From assembly GCF_003182475.1 (NCBI RefSeq), contig NZ_QGTS01000007.1, positions 292,459 to 356,458 of the forward strand: a stretch of 64,000 nt of DNA, read 5' to 3'. Below, piece after piece: positions 43,312 to 52,905 of the stretch. Both the position numbers and the translations under genes were made by a program. This stretch comes from Mangrovibacter plantisponsor. GTDB taxonomy: Bacteria; Pseudomonadota; Gammaproteobacteria; Enterobacterales; Enterobacteriaceae. Below the pieces are notes generated by a model. It was not told where the DNA came from. It saw only the letters and a list, made by a program, of their open reading frames with translations, and did not search any database. The number at the start of each line of letters is the position of its first letter. Position 1 is the stretch's first letter.

Positions 43312-43326
43312 TTCCCGGCAAACTCA

Positions 43327-43349
43327 GGTGGGCTGCAGCACAGCCCACC
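43327..43349. terminator. Hairpin between convergent yajR and yajQ
   Basis: A perfect 9-bp stem GGTGGGCTG/CAGCCCACC with a 5-nt loop. No T-run on either side, so termination is uncertain. Confidence 0.5.
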
Positions 43350-43355
43350 GGGTTA

Positions 43356-43847
43356 TCAGTCACGGAAGTTATTGAACTGGAATGGCTGCCCAAGGTTACC
43401 GCCACGCACCAGTGCCATAACGGACTGCAAATCATCACGGGATTTGCCAGTAACCCGCACCTGCTCACCCTGAATTTGTGCCTGGACTTTCAGCTTACTG
43501 TCTTTAATTAATTTCACGATTTTTTTCGCCAGCGCCGCATCAATCCCCTGCTTCAGGCTGGTTTCGACACTCCAGGTTTTACCACTGTGCTCAATGGTTT
43601 CAGGTACTTCCAGTGAGCTGCCTTCAATACCACGTTTAAGCAGTTTGGCACGCAAAATATCCACCAACTGGCTCACCTGAAAATCAGACTCGCTCTCAAC
43701 TTTAATGGTGTTATTTTTGTCATTGAACTCAAAACTGGCTGTTACGTTGCGAAAGTCAAAGCGCGTTGCCAGTTCGCGGGTGGCGTTTTCCACCGCATTA
43801 CGTACTTCCTGAACTTCCACTTCTGAAACAATATCGAATGACGGCAT
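43356..43847 (-). CDS. yajQ: Nucleotide-binding protein YajQ
   Basis: 163 residues, the family length. Two RRM-like ferredoxin folds: [20 protein letters not shown], then [18 protein letters not shown] and [18 protein letters not shown]. YajQ-family proteins bind cyclic di-GMP or nucleic acid; a Xanthomonas homologue is a c-di-GMP effector. The start at 43847 follows GGGGAGAAG. Confidence 0.95.
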   Translation of the reverse strand: MPSFDIVSEVEVQEVRNAVENATRELATRFDFRNVTASFEFNDKNNTIKVESESDFQVSQLVDILRAKLLKRGIEGSSLEVPETIEHSGKTWSVETSLKQGIDAALAKKIVKLIKDSKLKVQAQIQGEQVRVTGKSRDDLQSVMALVRGGNLGQPFQFNNFRD

Positions 43848-44155
43848 GATTCTTCTCCCCTTTCTTCTGTTGCCAGCATGATACCCAGTGAAACGCACAA
43901 AACAACCCGCAAGCAGTAACTAAGCTGCCGGACAATGCTCCTGATTGCCACTGACAGGCGCTTTTACCAGCAAAAGCATACTAACAGGGGATGGTGAGGC
44001 ACAGCTATTCACTGCAACATGAACATTTTCAGGTATATAATCATATCATGTGCTTTGAACTGTTCTTGATACAGGATAAACCTGTCAGGATCCGGTGTTC
44101 ATGCGGCCATTAAGGGCAACATGATGTATGACGAGAAAACCTGCCAGGAGGGAAA
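43848..44155. other. yajQ-panE intergenic region
   Basis: 308 bp with no gene. It carries the divergent promoters of yajQ and panE. A small inverted repeat (GACAGG/CCTGTC type, near 44070-44090) is the only structure I noticed. Confidence 0.35.
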
Positions 44156-45070
44156 ATGAACATTACTGTACTGGGTTGTGGCGCGTTAGGTCAGGTTTGG
44201 CTGGCGGCTTTATTATCCCAGGGGCATCAGGTTCAGGGTTGGTTACGAGTGCCACAAGATACCTTTGTATTCAACCTGGTTAACCTGGATGGAAGCAAAG
44301 TTCAGCACCGTGTTCAGGCGAACTCCCTCCCCCAGCTTGCTCAGTGCGATCTCCTTCTGGTGACGCTCAAGGCATGGCAAGTTTCCAACGCAGTCAAAAG
44401 CCTGGCACCACATTTACCCCCATCCTGCCCAATTCTGCTTATTCACAATGGCATGGGTACGCTGGAAGAGCTAAGGCAGTTAGCAAACCCGTTACTAATG
44501 GGTGTCACTACTCATGCTGCCCGCAGGGATGGTAACCAGGTGATTCATGTCGCCAGCGGCACCACACATATTGGCCCTGGTAACAAACAAGGGGAAGCCT
44601 GGAGTGAAATGGCGGATGTCCTGCAACCTGTTTTGCCTGATGTCGCCTGGCATGATGTGATTCGCGCGGCCTGCTGGCGGAAACTCACGGTAAACTGCGT
44701 TATCAACCCACTGACTGCACTGTACGACTGCCCGAATGGTGGTCTGAAAGCCTTCCCTGAGCATATCAATGCTATTTGTAGTGAAGTGGCGCTGGTGATG
44801 GAACGCGAAGGGTTCCATATTTCGCAGGAAAACCTGGTAAGTTATGTAAACCAGGTTATCGACAATACCGCAGAAAATATCTCTTCCATGCTGCAGGATG
44901 TCCGTATTCAGCGCCATACAGAGATTGATTATATTACTGGCTACCTGCTGCAACGCGGGCGTGCCCACGGCATTTCTCTGCCTCACAATAGCCACCTCTA
45001 CGAGCAAATCAAACGCAAGGAGAATGATTATGAGCGCCTCGGCACTGATATGCCTGGCTCCTGGAACTGA
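44156..45070 (+). CDS. panE: 2-dehydropantoate 2-reductase
   Basis: 304 residues (303 in E. coli). It reduces ketopantoate to pantoate with NADPH for coenzyme A. Rossmann start [20 protein letters not shown], catalytic Lys in [17 protein letters not shown], and [20 protein letters not shown] near the end. AGGAGGG ribosome site. Its last 41 bp overlap yajL, as in E. coli. Confidence 0.97.
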   Translation: MNITVLGCGALGQVWLAALLSQGHQVQGWLRVPQDTFVFNLVNLDGSKVQHRVQANSLPQLAQCDLLLVTLKAWQVSNAVKSLAPHLPPSCPILLIHNGMGTLEELRQLANPLLMGVTTHAARRDGNQVIHVASGTTHIGPGNKQGEAWSEMADVLQPVLPDVAWHDVIRAACWRKLTVNCVINPLTALYDCPNGGLKAFPEHINAICSEVALVMEREGFHISQENLVSYVNQVIDNTAENISSMLQDVRIQRHTEIDYITGYLLQRGRAHGISLPHNSHLYEQIKRKENDYERLGTDMPGSWN

Positions 45071-45620
45071 AGAAACCGAAGCAGTCACGGCAATCGACCT
45101 GCTGGTTCGCGGTGGAATTGCAGTGACTACTGCGAGTGTCGCCAGCGATGGTGATTTAACCATTACCTGTTCCCGGGGTGTAAAACTACTGGCTGATGCG
45201 CCGCTGGTTGAAGTAGCTGACAATCCCTATGATGTCATAGTCCTGCCGGGGGGCCTCGCTGGTGCAGAATGTTTCCGCGACAGCCCGTTACTGGTGGAAA
45301 CAGTACGCCAGTTTCACCTGTCCGGGCGCATTGTTGCTGCTATTTGCGCTGCTGCAGGCACTGTACTGGTTCCGCATAAGATTTTCCCCATCGCAAACAT
45401 GACGGGTTTCCCGGGCCTGAAAGACCGGATCCCTGAAGAACAATGGCAGGAAAAGCGCGTGGTATGGGATCCGCGCGTAAATTTGCTGACCAGCCAGGGG
45501 CCGGGCACCGCAATGGATTTTGCCCTGAAGATTATTGATTTATTGCAGGGGCCGGAAAAAGCCCGTGAAGTTGCCAGCCAGTTGGTTCTGGCCGCAGGGA
45601 TTTATAACTACTATAGTTGA
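45030..45620 (+). CDS. yajL: DJ-1/ThiJ family protein YajL
   Basis: 196 residues. Parkinson-protein DJ-1 orthologue: oxidation-sensing Cys106 in [11 protein letters not shown], the acid near the N-terminus in [20 protein letters not shown], and [21 protein letters not shown] covalent chaperone and stress protein; a deglycase role is debated. The start at 45030 is inside panE with AAGGAGA upstream, so translation is coupled. In E. coli thiI lies next; here the gene order breaks. Confidence 0.95.
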   Translation: MSASALICLAPGTEETEAVTAIDLLVRGGIAVTTASVASDGDLTITCSRGVKLLADAPLVEVADNPYDVIVLPGGLAGAECFRDSPLLVETVRQFHLSGRIVAAICAAAGTVLVPHKIFPIANMTGFPGLKDRIPEEQWQEKRVVWDPRVNLLTSQGPGTAMDFALKIIDLLQGPEKAREVASQLVLAAGIYNYYS

Positions 45621-45626
45621 TGGCTG

Positions 45627-45653
45627 AAGCACGCGGCTGAACCCGCGTGCTTT
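45627..45653 (+). terminator. panE-yajL terminator
   Basis: AAGCACGCGG-CTGAAC-CCGCGTGCTT with a short T-run, 6 bp after the yajL stop. Confidence 0.75.
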
Positions 45654-45725
45654 ACATTACGTATTACAGGCACCAGAGACCCAGTATAAATATCCGTTTC
45701 TCAGGTGCCCATTTGTTATTGAGTA

Positions 45726-46844
45726 TTATTGCGCAGAACCTTTACCCGGGCCTGCATAGCGTGACAGCCAGTAGCCATATTGCACCGGCAGCACAAACTG
45801 AGCTGGTTTTTCAATACCCAGTTCACTTGCCATTTGTACCGGGTAATGTGGGTTTGCCAGGTGCGCACGCCCAATCATAGCAAGGTCAATTTTCCCTTCA
45901 TTGAGTACTGTTTCCACGGTTTTGGCGTCATCAAGGCACCACCCGGTCGCCACCGGCAAGCCCGTTTCATGGCCCACTTTCTCCGCTACAGGTACCATAA
46001 ATGCTGGCCCCCAGGGCACATTACCCTGCGTAGTCGAAAAGCCCATTGAAACATTCAGCATATCCAGCCCGGCCGCTTTGAAAGCCTTCACCAGTGCAAT
46101 AGATTCTGCCAGGTGCTGCTCATCATTGCCGTCAAACTCAACCACCCCGAAACGGGCTGTCAGTGGTAAGTTTTCTGGCCATACTTCGCGTACTGCCGCC
46201 AGCGTTTCAAGCAAGAAACGGCCACGGTTTTCAGCGCTGCCGCCATACTGGTCAGTTCGCTGGTTTGCCTGTGGGGAGAAGAAGCTTTGAGCCAGGTAGC
46301 CATGGGCAAAATGCAACTCAAGCCATTCAAACCCTGCAGCCAGAGCCCGTTTAGCGGTGGCTACAAAATCCGCTTTAACACGCTGGATATCGTCAATGCT
46401 CATTGCTTTCGGTACTTTCGGCAAATTAGCCCCAAACGCAATGGCTGAAGGTGCCAGTGTCTGCCAGGCATCTTTCTCACCGTCCGGGATATGGTCATCC
46501 CCATCCCATGGGCGGCGGGCGCTGGCTTTGCGGCCTGCATGGCCAATCTGAATGCCCGGAACAGCACCAGCCGCTTTAATGGCACGGGCAATATTCGCCA
46601 TACCGCCAATTTGCCCGTCTTCCCATAAACCGGTACAACCAGGGGTGATACGGCCTTCCGGCGAAACAGCGGTAGCCTCGACAATAACCAGGCCCGCGCC
46701 ACCACGCGCCATTCCTGCATAATGGCTTTCATGCCATTGTGTCGTGTAACCATCTTGCGCGCTGTACTGGCACATGGGTGGTATCGCAATACGGTTACGC
46801 AACACCACATCTTTTAGTTTGAACTCGCTAAATAACGCAGTCAT
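45726..46844 (-). CDS. NADPH-dependent flavin oxidoreductase, YqjM/XenA class of Old Yellow Enzymes
   Basis: 372 residues, FMN TIM barrel. It belongs to the thermophilic-like OYE class, not the NemA class: Cys25 in IAIPPMCQYSAQDG, the substrate-binding His pair in ELHFAHGYLAQSFFSP, YGGSAENRGRFLLE, and IGRAHLANPHYP for phosphate. Such enzymes reduce activated C=C bonds in enones and nitro or nitrate-ester compounds. Last gene of a three-gene minus-strand unit with an MDR reductase and a VOC protein. Start at 46844 (AGGA upstream). Natural substrate unknown. Confidence 0.85.
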   Translation of the reverse strand: MTALFSEFKLKDVVLRNRIAIPPMCQYSAQDGYTTQWHESHYAGMARGGAGLVIVEATAVSPEGRITPGCTGLWEDGQIGGMANIARAIKAAGAVPGIQIGHAGRKASARRPWDGDDHIPDGEKDAWQTLAPSAIAFGANLPKVPKAMSIDDIQRVKADFVATAKRALAAGFEWLELHFAHGYLAQSFFSPQANQRTDQYGGSAENRGRFLLETLAAVREVWPENLPLTARFGVVEFDGNDEQHLAESIALVKAFKAAGLDMLNVSMGFSTTQGNVPWGPAFMVPVAEKVGHETGLPVATGWCLDDAKTVETVLNEGKIDLAMIGRAHLANPHYPVQMASELGIEKPAQFVLPVQYGYWLSRYAGPGKGSAQ

Positions 46845-46918
46845 ATTTTTTATCCTGGTAATTTCAGAATCATACACAGCCTGCTTCGGCATTCCCGCAA
46901 GCAGTCACCTGAATCACT

Positions 46919-47914
46919 TCACACGCGCACCAGCGGCTTACCCGAAAATGCCCGGGCTTTCAGTTCACTGAGCAAATCAGGTAATTCACTAAATGGGCGA
47001 ATGACCACTTCTTCAGCCTGCAGGCGCCCTTGAGATAAATCAGACAGCATCGCTTCTCCGGCAGAGGTCAATGCCTGCCAGTCTGCGTCATCGCCCCAGG
47101 TATGTAATGCGCCCAATGCCACTTCGTGCATAGATATCGCCATACCGAAAGCAGGCAATGGCCAGCCGGGTAACCGCCCCTGGATGCAGAGAATATGGCC
47201 GTTAGCACGTAATGCCGGCACCAGTTTTTCAGCATGTTGTTCACTGACAGCATCAATCACGCCATGAAACTGACGGGACAACGTGGCCGGTAATAACTCA
47301 TCTTCACCACGCAGGTTAGGGAAACAGCGCTGAGCCCCTAACCGGGCCAGGCGCACATGGTGGCGGGGATGCGCCAGTGCCGTAACACGCCACCCGGCAC
47401 GCACAGCCAGTTGAACCAAATACTGCCCTACTGCGCCCCCGGCACCACCAATTAGCAAATGCTGCCCGGCCTGCAAAGGCAACTTGCTCATTGCCTGCCA
47501 GGCAGTCAGCCCGGGGCAAGGAAAACTGGCAGCAGTTTCGAAGGACAAATTGCCCGGTATCGCCATTAATGCCCGGCTTTGTACCGGCGTAAACTGGGCA
47601 TAGCTGCCATGGCGCAGTAAGCTCTGGTGCCATACCACACGCTTACCAAGCCATGCTGGCGCCACTCGTTTACCTGTGGCGACAACCACACCGGCACCGT
47701 CCACCCCAGGCACATGCCCGGGTTCCCAGGGGAGATGCCCCAGTACTTTCCAGTCAACGGGGTTGAGGCCAATCACCTTATTCGCCACCAGTACTTCGTC
47801 ATCGGCCAGAGGGGATACAGCCCGGCTCACCTGAGTTAAGGATTTGGCATCATGGCCTTCACGCCATACCCATGCCTGATACTGCGCTGGCAATCCTTGT
47901 TGCATTTCACCCAT
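46919..47914 (-). CDS. MDR-family NADPH:quinone/zinc-less alcohol dehydrogenase-like reductase
   Basis: 331 residues. N-terminal GroES-like domain (GLNPVDWKVLGHLPWEPGHV, GVDGAGVVVATG), then a Rossmann domain with LLIGGAGGAVGQYLVQLAVR. The structural zinc cysteines are absent and no catalytic Cys-His zinc set is visible, so it belongs with quinone oxidoreductases of the YhdH/Qor type. It lies between the VOC gene (18 bp) and the OYE gene (74 bp), likely co-transcribed. Substrate unknown. Confidence 0.8.
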   Translation of the reverse strand: MGEMQQGLPAQYQAWVWREGHDAKSLTQVSRAVSPLADDEVLVANKVIGLNPVDWKVLGHLPWEPGHVPGVDGAGVVVATGKRVAPAWLGKRVVWHQSLLRHGSYAQFTPVQSRALMAIPGNLSFETAASFPCPGLTAWQAMSKLPLQAGQHLLIGGAGGAVGQYLVQLAVRAGWRVTALAHPRHHVRLARLGAQRCFPNLRGEDELLPATLSRQFHGVIDAVSEQHAEKLVPALRANGHILCIQGRLPGWPLPAFGMAISMHEVALGALHTWGDDADWQALTSAGEAMLSDLSQGRLQAEEVVIRPFSELPDLLSELKARAFSGKPLVRV

Positions 47915-47932
47915 TATTAATTGCCCTGTTAC

Positions 47933-48433
47933 TTACTGGTAAGCCCCGGCTGAATAGGTTAGTTCATAGCTGTGGCTGTAGATTTCGATAATATTGCCGA
48001 AGGGATCTTCCATATACACCATACGATATGGTTTCTCGCCCGGGTAATACTCACGCACAGGCATGCGCTGTTTACCACCAACGGCAACGATTTTAGCGGC
48101 CAGCCCTTCCACATCCGGGTCCTGCACGCAGAAATGGAATACACCCGTTTTCCAGTATTCAAAGTTATTTTCCGGTTTTTCTGCGGCGTTAAACTCGAAA
48201 ATTTCAACACCAACCCGGTCACCGGTAGAGAGATGAGCAATGCGGAAAGAAGACCAGCCAGCACCAAAAACATCGCTGCACATTACGCCAATAGCGCTGT
48301 CATCTTCTGTAATTGTGGTGGGTTGCATAATCAGGTACCAGCCCATCACTTCAGTGTAAAACTTCACGGCGGCGTCCAGGTCGGTTACCGACAACCCAAT
48401 ATGCGAAAAAGCGCGTGGATAAGTTTGACTCAT
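47933..48433 (-). CDS. VOC/glyoxalase superfamily metalloprotein
   Basis: 166 residues with the paired beta-alpha-beta-beta-beta modules of glyoxalase/bleomycin-resistance/dioxygenase proteins. Likely metal ligands: His11 in FSHIGLSVTDLDAAVKFY, His in GVFHFCVQDPDVEG, and Glu in DPFGNIIEIYSHSYEL. It could be an isomerase or a dioxygenase; the reaction cannot be told. Start taken at 48433 (MSQTYPRAF); an ATG nine codons upstream lacks the fold. First gene of the redox unit, divergent from the LysR gene. Confidence 0.78.
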   Translation of the reverse strand: MSQTYPRAFSHIGLSVTDLDAAVKFYTEVMGWYLIMQPTTITEDDSAIGVMCSDVFGAGWSSFRIAHLSTGDRVGVEIFEFNAAEKPENNFEYWKTGVFHFCVQDPDVEGLAAKIVAVGGKQRMPVREYYPGEKPYRMVYMEDPFGNIIEIYSHSYELTYSAGAYQ

Positions 48434-48488
48434 GTTAATGCTCCGTAATTTATCTGCCACAAGACTACGCCCGCAAAACTATAATAAG

Positions 48489-48509
48489 AACCATCAACAA
48501 CTAATGGTT
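48489..48509. promoter_or_regulatory. Candidate LysR-type operator
   Basis: AACCAT, 9 bp, ATGGTT: a perfect 6-bp inverted repeat in the 92-bp divergent region, 17 bp before the LysR start. The spacing is near but not equal to the T-N11-A pattern of this family. Confidence 0.45.
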
Positions 48510-48525
48510 TCTATAAGAGTTCGTA

Positions 48526-49416
48526 ATGGTTAATCCACAATGGTTACGCTCATTTGCCGCACTGGCGCAGCAGGGAAACTTCACCCGTGCAGCTGACAGC
48601 CTGTTACTGACGCAGTCGGCTGTCAGCCAGCACGTTAAACAACTGGAGGCCGAGTATGGGCAATTGATTATTCGCCACTCCCGGCATGTTGAATTAACCC
48701 CAGCAGGACAGGTGCTGTTGCGTTTTTACGATGAAGTCAGTTGTGCTGAAAAACGCCTGAACGCGAGCCTTGCTGCCCGGAATGATGACCAGGGCGAAAT
48801 CAGCGTGATAAGCCCAGGCAGTATTGGATTATCGCTGTATCCGTTGTTACTGGATTTACAGTTGCAGTGCCCGGCACTGACAGTGCGTTACCGCTTTGCG
48901 CCGGATAAAGAAGTGGTGGATGCTGTACTGAATAACCATTTCGAACTGGGCATTGTGCCATTAAAACCCGACACCCCCAGCCTGAATGCCGAGTTCTTCG
49001 CTAACGAACACCTCGAGTTGATTGTCCCGGCTGGTGTCAGTGTGCAAACCTGGCAGGATCTTGAAAAACTTGGTTTTATTAACCACCCGGATGGTGCTGT
49101 AATGGCAACCCGGTTACTCAGCCGCTGGTTTCCCGGTAACCCGGGCGTGGCCAGCCTGCCAGAAAAAGGGTTTATTAACCAAATAGGCCTGATACTTGAA
49201 CCTGTCGCCCGGGGCATGGGCTTTACTGTATTACCCCGCTTTGCCCGCACGGCATTTTCCCGCCAGGACGCTATTAAGACACTGGAAATTGGCCCGGAAG
49301 TAGTTAACTCACTGTGGTTAATCTTCCGGGCAGAATGGCCGCTCTCTCGACGAGCACAACGTGCCTTGAGCGTATTACGCACCGCCTGTGAAACAAAACG
49401 GGCAACGTCTGCGTAA
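48526..49416 (+). CDS. LysR-type regulator of the adjacent redox cluster
   Basis: 296 residues, usual LTTR length. N-terminal HTH (SFAALAQQGNFTRAADSLLL, TQSAVSQHVKQLEAEYG) and a periplasmic-binding-protein-like effector domain (ISVISPGSIGLSLYPLLLDL, then GMGFTVLPRFARTAF). Divergent from the VOC-MDR-OYE unit and so its probable regulator; the inducer may be an electrophilic enone or quinone. It converges on malZ with only 52 bp between the stops. Confidence 0.85.
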   Translation: MVNPQWLRSFAALAQQGNFTRAADSLLLTQSAVSQHVKQLEAEYGQLIIRHSRHVELTPAGQVLLRFYDEVSCAEKRLNASLAARNDDQGEISVISPGSIGLSLYPLLLDLQLQCPALTVRYRFAPDKEVVDAVLNNHFELGIVPLKPDTPSLNAEFFANEHLELIVPAGVSVQTWQDLEKLGFINHPDGAVMATRLLSRWFPGNPGVASLPEKGFINQIGLILEPVARGMGFTVLPRFARTAFSRQDAIKTLEIGPEVVNSLWLIFRAEWPLSRRAQRALSVLRTACETKRATSA

Positions 49417-49468
49417 AGCGCCACGCTGTTTGGGTACCCGCACACCCGGGGCAACCAGCCAGAGTGAC

Positions 49469-51286
49469 TTATTTTCCCTGCCAGACAGTGGCTGATACTC
49501 CCGGCAAAGCCAGTACCATGCCATCAATAACGCCACTACCTTCAAGGCATTGCCAGCTTTTCTCTGCCAGCAAGGCAGAGAAAGGCAGCGTACAAGTGGT
49601 TTTCTCCCCACGGTTCAGGGCCACCAGCACGCGTTCCTTTTGCCACACACGGGCAAACACCAGCACGTCACCGGCCGCAAAAACCACCTGGCAGCCACCA
49701 TGGCGCAGAGCCTTACTTTTTCGGCGTATCACTGCAATACGCTGGTACAGGCTTAACAGTTCCAGGCCCTGCTGTGCTTTATCCCACGGGAAGGGTTTAC
49801 GGCACATAGGGTCGTTGCTGCCATCGAGTCCCACTTCATCGCCATAATAAATGCAGGGAACGCCCGGCCAGCAAAACAACCAGATAACCGCCAGTGGCAG
49901 GCGGGCAACATCTTTTCCCAGCAATGTTTTAAACCGCGCTGTGTCATGGCTGTCGAGTTGGTTAAACATACGTAACTGCTGTTGGTGAGATAACCCGGTC
50001 CGGTAATCTTCCAGCCAGGCCGCACAGGTTTCGGCATCAATATGATTAGGGTCGTACGAGATATCCGTATTAGCCAAAAAACCCCAAACCGGGAAGCTGA
50101 ACCCACGGTAATTCATCGCGCTGTGTTCAGCATCGTTGTGCAACCATTGGCGAGCGTCACCAAAGTGTTCACCAAACACAAATGCCTCCGGGTTTGCCTC
50201 ACAGGAAGCCTGAGTGATACCAGCAATATGTTGCTGATTATTTTTAGCCCCTCCCGCCTCACCCAACATTTGTACAACATCCAGCCGCCAGCCATCCATA
50301 TTCCAGGGTGGCTGTAGCCAGTGGCGCACCACGCTATTCTCACCCCGGTAGATTTCATCCACTACACCAGCGCTGCGGTAGTCAAGCTTGGGCAGGCTGC
50401 TGTAACCCAGCCAGTTCAGCGCCTGCCCTGATTCATCAAAGTGATACCACTCACGCCAGGGTGAATCCGCATTGTGGCAGGCACCCTGTGAATGCTGTTG
50501 GTAACGGTCAAACCAGGGGTGTGTATCTCCGGTGTGGTTAAAGACACCATCCAGAATCAGGCGCATTCCCTTATTTCTGGTTTGTTGCCGCAAACGCAGT
50601 AAAGCATTATTGCCGCCGAATGCCGTATCCACCTCGCGGTAATTTTGGGTATCGTATTTATGCACGCTGGGGGCAGTGAACACCGGGTTAAGGTACAGAG
50701 CGGTTACCCCAAGTTTTTGCAAATAAGGTAATTTTTCAGTGATGCCATCCAAATCCCCACCATAAAATGTCGACCCGCCCGCCTCGTGTGTCAGAGGCTC
50801 GTGCCAGGCTTTATGCCGGGTTTCAGTCCCGGCAGAGTGGTGCCAGTAAGTTCCGTCAGCCTCTGGTTTGCGCTGGTGGCTGCGGGAAAAACGGTCGGGG
50901 AAAATTTGGTAAAACACCTGGTCTGCGACCCAGGCGGGCCCGGTATCAGGGTAATCAAATGCGAAAGTTTCCAGCCGCGGTGGCGGGAAAGCCCCCATTC
51001 CCCGTGGCGAAAACCATTGCTGGCGGTCGGCCCATAACAATTTAAAGCTGTAGCGGCGGCGTGGCTGCCCCTGAGAAAGGCTGATTCGCCCGCGCCAGGC
51101 TACCACACCCCGGGCTGGAGCCGCACTCTGCCGTTTCATCGGCATCATCAGTTCTTCGTTATCTTCTTCATAACGGATAACAACACGCTGCGGTAAATCA
51201 TTACCAGCAAGCCACAAGGTCACGACCAAATGGTTATCATGAACCGTGACAAACGGCGTAACTGGCAGGTGCCAGGCTGTTAACAT
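49469..51286 (-). CDS. malZ: Maltodextrin glucosidase MalZ
   Basis: 605 residues (E. coli 604-605), GH13. It removes glucose from the reducing end of maltotriose and longer dextrins in the cytoplasm and so lowers the MalT inducer. N-terminal starch-domain-like region, then the barrel with [21 protein letters not shown] (nucleophile Asp), [13 protein letters not shown] (acid Glu) and [10 protein letters not shown]. The start at 51286 gives [12 protein letters not shown] as in E. coli. MalT-type boxes lie upstream. Confidence 0.96.
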   Translation of the reverse strand: MLTAWHLPVTPFVTVHDNHLVVTLWLAGNDLPQRVVIRYEEDNEELMMPMKRQSAAPARGVVAWRGRISLSQGQPRRRYSFKLLWADRQQWFSPRGMGAFPPPRLETFAFDYPDTGPAWVADQVFYQIFPDRFSRSHQRKPEADGTYWHHSAGTETRHKAWHEPLTHEAGGSTFYGGDLDGITEKLPYLQKLGVTALYLNPVFTAPSVHKYDTQNYREVDTAFGGNNALLRLRQQTRNKGMRLILDGVFNHTGDTHPWFDRYQQHSQGACHNADSPWREWYHFDESGQALNWLGYSSLPKLDYRSAGVVDEIYRGENSVVRHWLQPPWNMDGWRLDVVQMLGEAGGAKNNQQHIAGITQASCEANPEAFVFGEHFGDARQWLHNDAEHSAMNYRGFSFPVWGFLANTDISYDPNHIDAETCAAWLEDYRTGLSHQQQLRMFNQLDSHDTARFKTLLGKDVARLPLAVIWLFCWPGVPCIYYGDEVGLDGSNDPMCRKPFPWDKAQQGLELLSLYQRIAVIRRKSKALRHGGCQVVFAAGDVLVFARVWQKERVLVALNRGEKTTCTLPFSALLAEKSWQCLEGSGVIDGMVLALPGVSATVWQGK

Positions 51287-51364
51287 AATCGCTCTCCCCT
51301 CTCTGGAATTGCGCCACCTTGCCATAATCGTTACACAGGAAACTCACCATTGGCGACTTTATTC

Positions 51365-51387
51365 GGGGAGGATAACGGGGGAGGAGA
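51365..51387. promoter_or_regulatory. Candidate tandem MalT boxes of malZ
   Basis: GGGGAGGATA (51365-51374) and GGGGAGGAGA (51378-51387) match the MalT consensus GGGGA(T/G)GAGG at 8 and 9 of 10 positions, in direct repeat 13 bp apart, 80-100 bp before malZ. A role in maltose control of malZ is inferred. A hairpin (CCGGGGAG/CTCCCCGG, 51413-51439) follows between this and proY. Confidence 0.5.
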
Positions 51388-51450
51388 AAACGGAAAAGGA
51401 AACAGACTTACCCCGGGGAGAAACCAGACGCCTCCCCGGAGCAAAAAAAG

Positions 51451-52836
51451 CTAGTCGTTATCTGATACAAGCACAGCTTTGCGGTTATCTGCACGGCATT
51501 TAATCACCCAGCCTGCCAGCAACAGCACAATCCAGACGATACCGACATAAAGCGAAATGCGGGTTTCCGGGTGGTAGCCAATCAACCCAATAATGAAGAC
51601 CAGAAATACCAGCCCGACCACTGTAGTGATTACGCCACCCGGTACTTTAAACTTCAGCGCAGCAACTTCACTGGCGGGCAAGCGGCGGCGGAAAGCTATT
51701 TGAGACAGCAGAATCATAATCCACACCCACACAGTGGCGAACGTGGCAAGGGAAGCAATCACCAGGAACACATTTTCCGGCATGATGTAGTTGAGGTACA
51801 CCGCAACCAGCAGTGCCCCGGTCATCACCACAACCGTTACCCAGGGAATGCCTTTGCGCGACGTTTTCGCGAAGATTTTAGGCGCGCTACCCTGCTCCGC
51901 CATCCCATGCAGCATGCGCCCCACGCCAAAAACATCGCTGTTGATGGCAGATAGTGACGCTGTCAGCACCACAAAGTTCAGGATGCTGGCCGCAAAGGTA
52001 ATCCCCATATGCTGGAATGTCAGAACAAACGGGCTGCCGTCTGTACCCACTAAATTCCACGGGTAGATGGACATAATGACAAACAGCGTACCTACATAGA
52101 ACACCAGGATACGCATCGGGACCGAGTTAATAGCACGCGGGATAGATGTTTCCGGGTCTTTGGCTTCACCTGCCGTAATGCCGATGATTTCAATCCCGCC
52201 ATAGGCAAACATCACCATTTGCAACGACATAATCATCCCCAGCCAGCCATTACTGAAGAACCCACCATTACTCCACAGGTTATGGACCCCGGTTGGTTCT
52301 CCACCATTGCCGATACCCCACAGAATAATCCCCACCCCGGCCACAATCATGATGATAATCGTGGCGACTTTAAAGAATGAGAACCAGAACTCCAGTTCCC
52401 CGAAAACTTTGACACTCATCAGGTTGATGGCACAAATAATCAGCACCACACTCAACACCCAGATCCAGTGCGGTACAGTCGGGAACCAGACGCCCATATA
52501 AATACCGAATGCGGTTACATCCGCAATAGCGACAATCAGTATTTCAAAACAGTAGGTCCAGCCAGTGATATACCCTGCTAACGGGCCGAGGTTTTCCTGG
52601 GCATAACGCGAAAACGAACTTGCAGAAGGGTTGTGTACCGACATCTCGCCCAGAGCACGCATTATGATGTAAGCGGCAATACCGCCAATAATGTATGCCA
52701 GCAATACACTGGGGCCTGCCATTTTTATCGCATCCGCGGAGCCGTAAAACAGGCCGGTACCTATTGCCGAGCCCAGCGCCATAAAGCGGATGTGACGCGT
52801 ACTCAGACCACGTTTGAGTTTGTTCGCGTTTTCCAT
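51451..52836 (-). CDS. proY: Amino-acid permease ProY
   Basis: 461 residues, APC superfamily with 12 helices, very close to E. coli Pro[62 protein letters not shown] cryptic proline transporter in Salmonella; the natural substrate may be another amino acid such as histidine. Start at 52836 ([10 protein letters not shown]). The terminator of upstream brnQ separates the two. Confidence 0.94.
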   Translation of the reverse strand: MENANKLKRGLSTRHIRFMALGSAIGTGLFYGSADAIKMAGPSVLLAYIIGGIAAYIIMRALGEMSVHNPSASSFSRYAQENLGPLAGYITGWTYCFEILIVAIADVTAFGIYMGVWFPTVPHWIWVLSVVLIICAINLMSVKVFGELEFWFSFFKVATIIIMIVAGVGIILWGIGNGGEPTGVHNLWSNGGFFSNGWLGMIMSLQMVMFAYGGIEIIGITAGEAKDPETSIPRAINSVPMRILVFYVGTLFVIMSIYPWNLVGTDGSPFVLTFQHMGITFAASILNFVVLTASLSAINSDVFGVGRMLHGMAEQGSAPKIFAKTSRKGIPWVTVVVMTGALLVAVYLNYIMPENVFLVIASLATFATVWVWIMILLSQIAFRRRLPASEVAALKFKVPGGVITTVVGLVFLVFIIGLIGYHPETRISLYVGIVWIVLLLAGWVIKCRADNRKAVLVSDND

Positions 52837-52856
52837 GTTTCTCTTACCATCTGACA

Positions 52857-52889
52857 AAATAAAAAACCACGGAGCAGAACCCCGTGGTT
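52857..52889 (-). terminator. brnQ terminator
   Basis: On the minus strand AACCACGG, 9-nt loop, CCGTGGTT and then TTTTATTTTG, 17 bp after brnQ. Confidence 0.88.
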
Positions 52890-52905
52890 AAACAAATAAT
52901 TCTGT

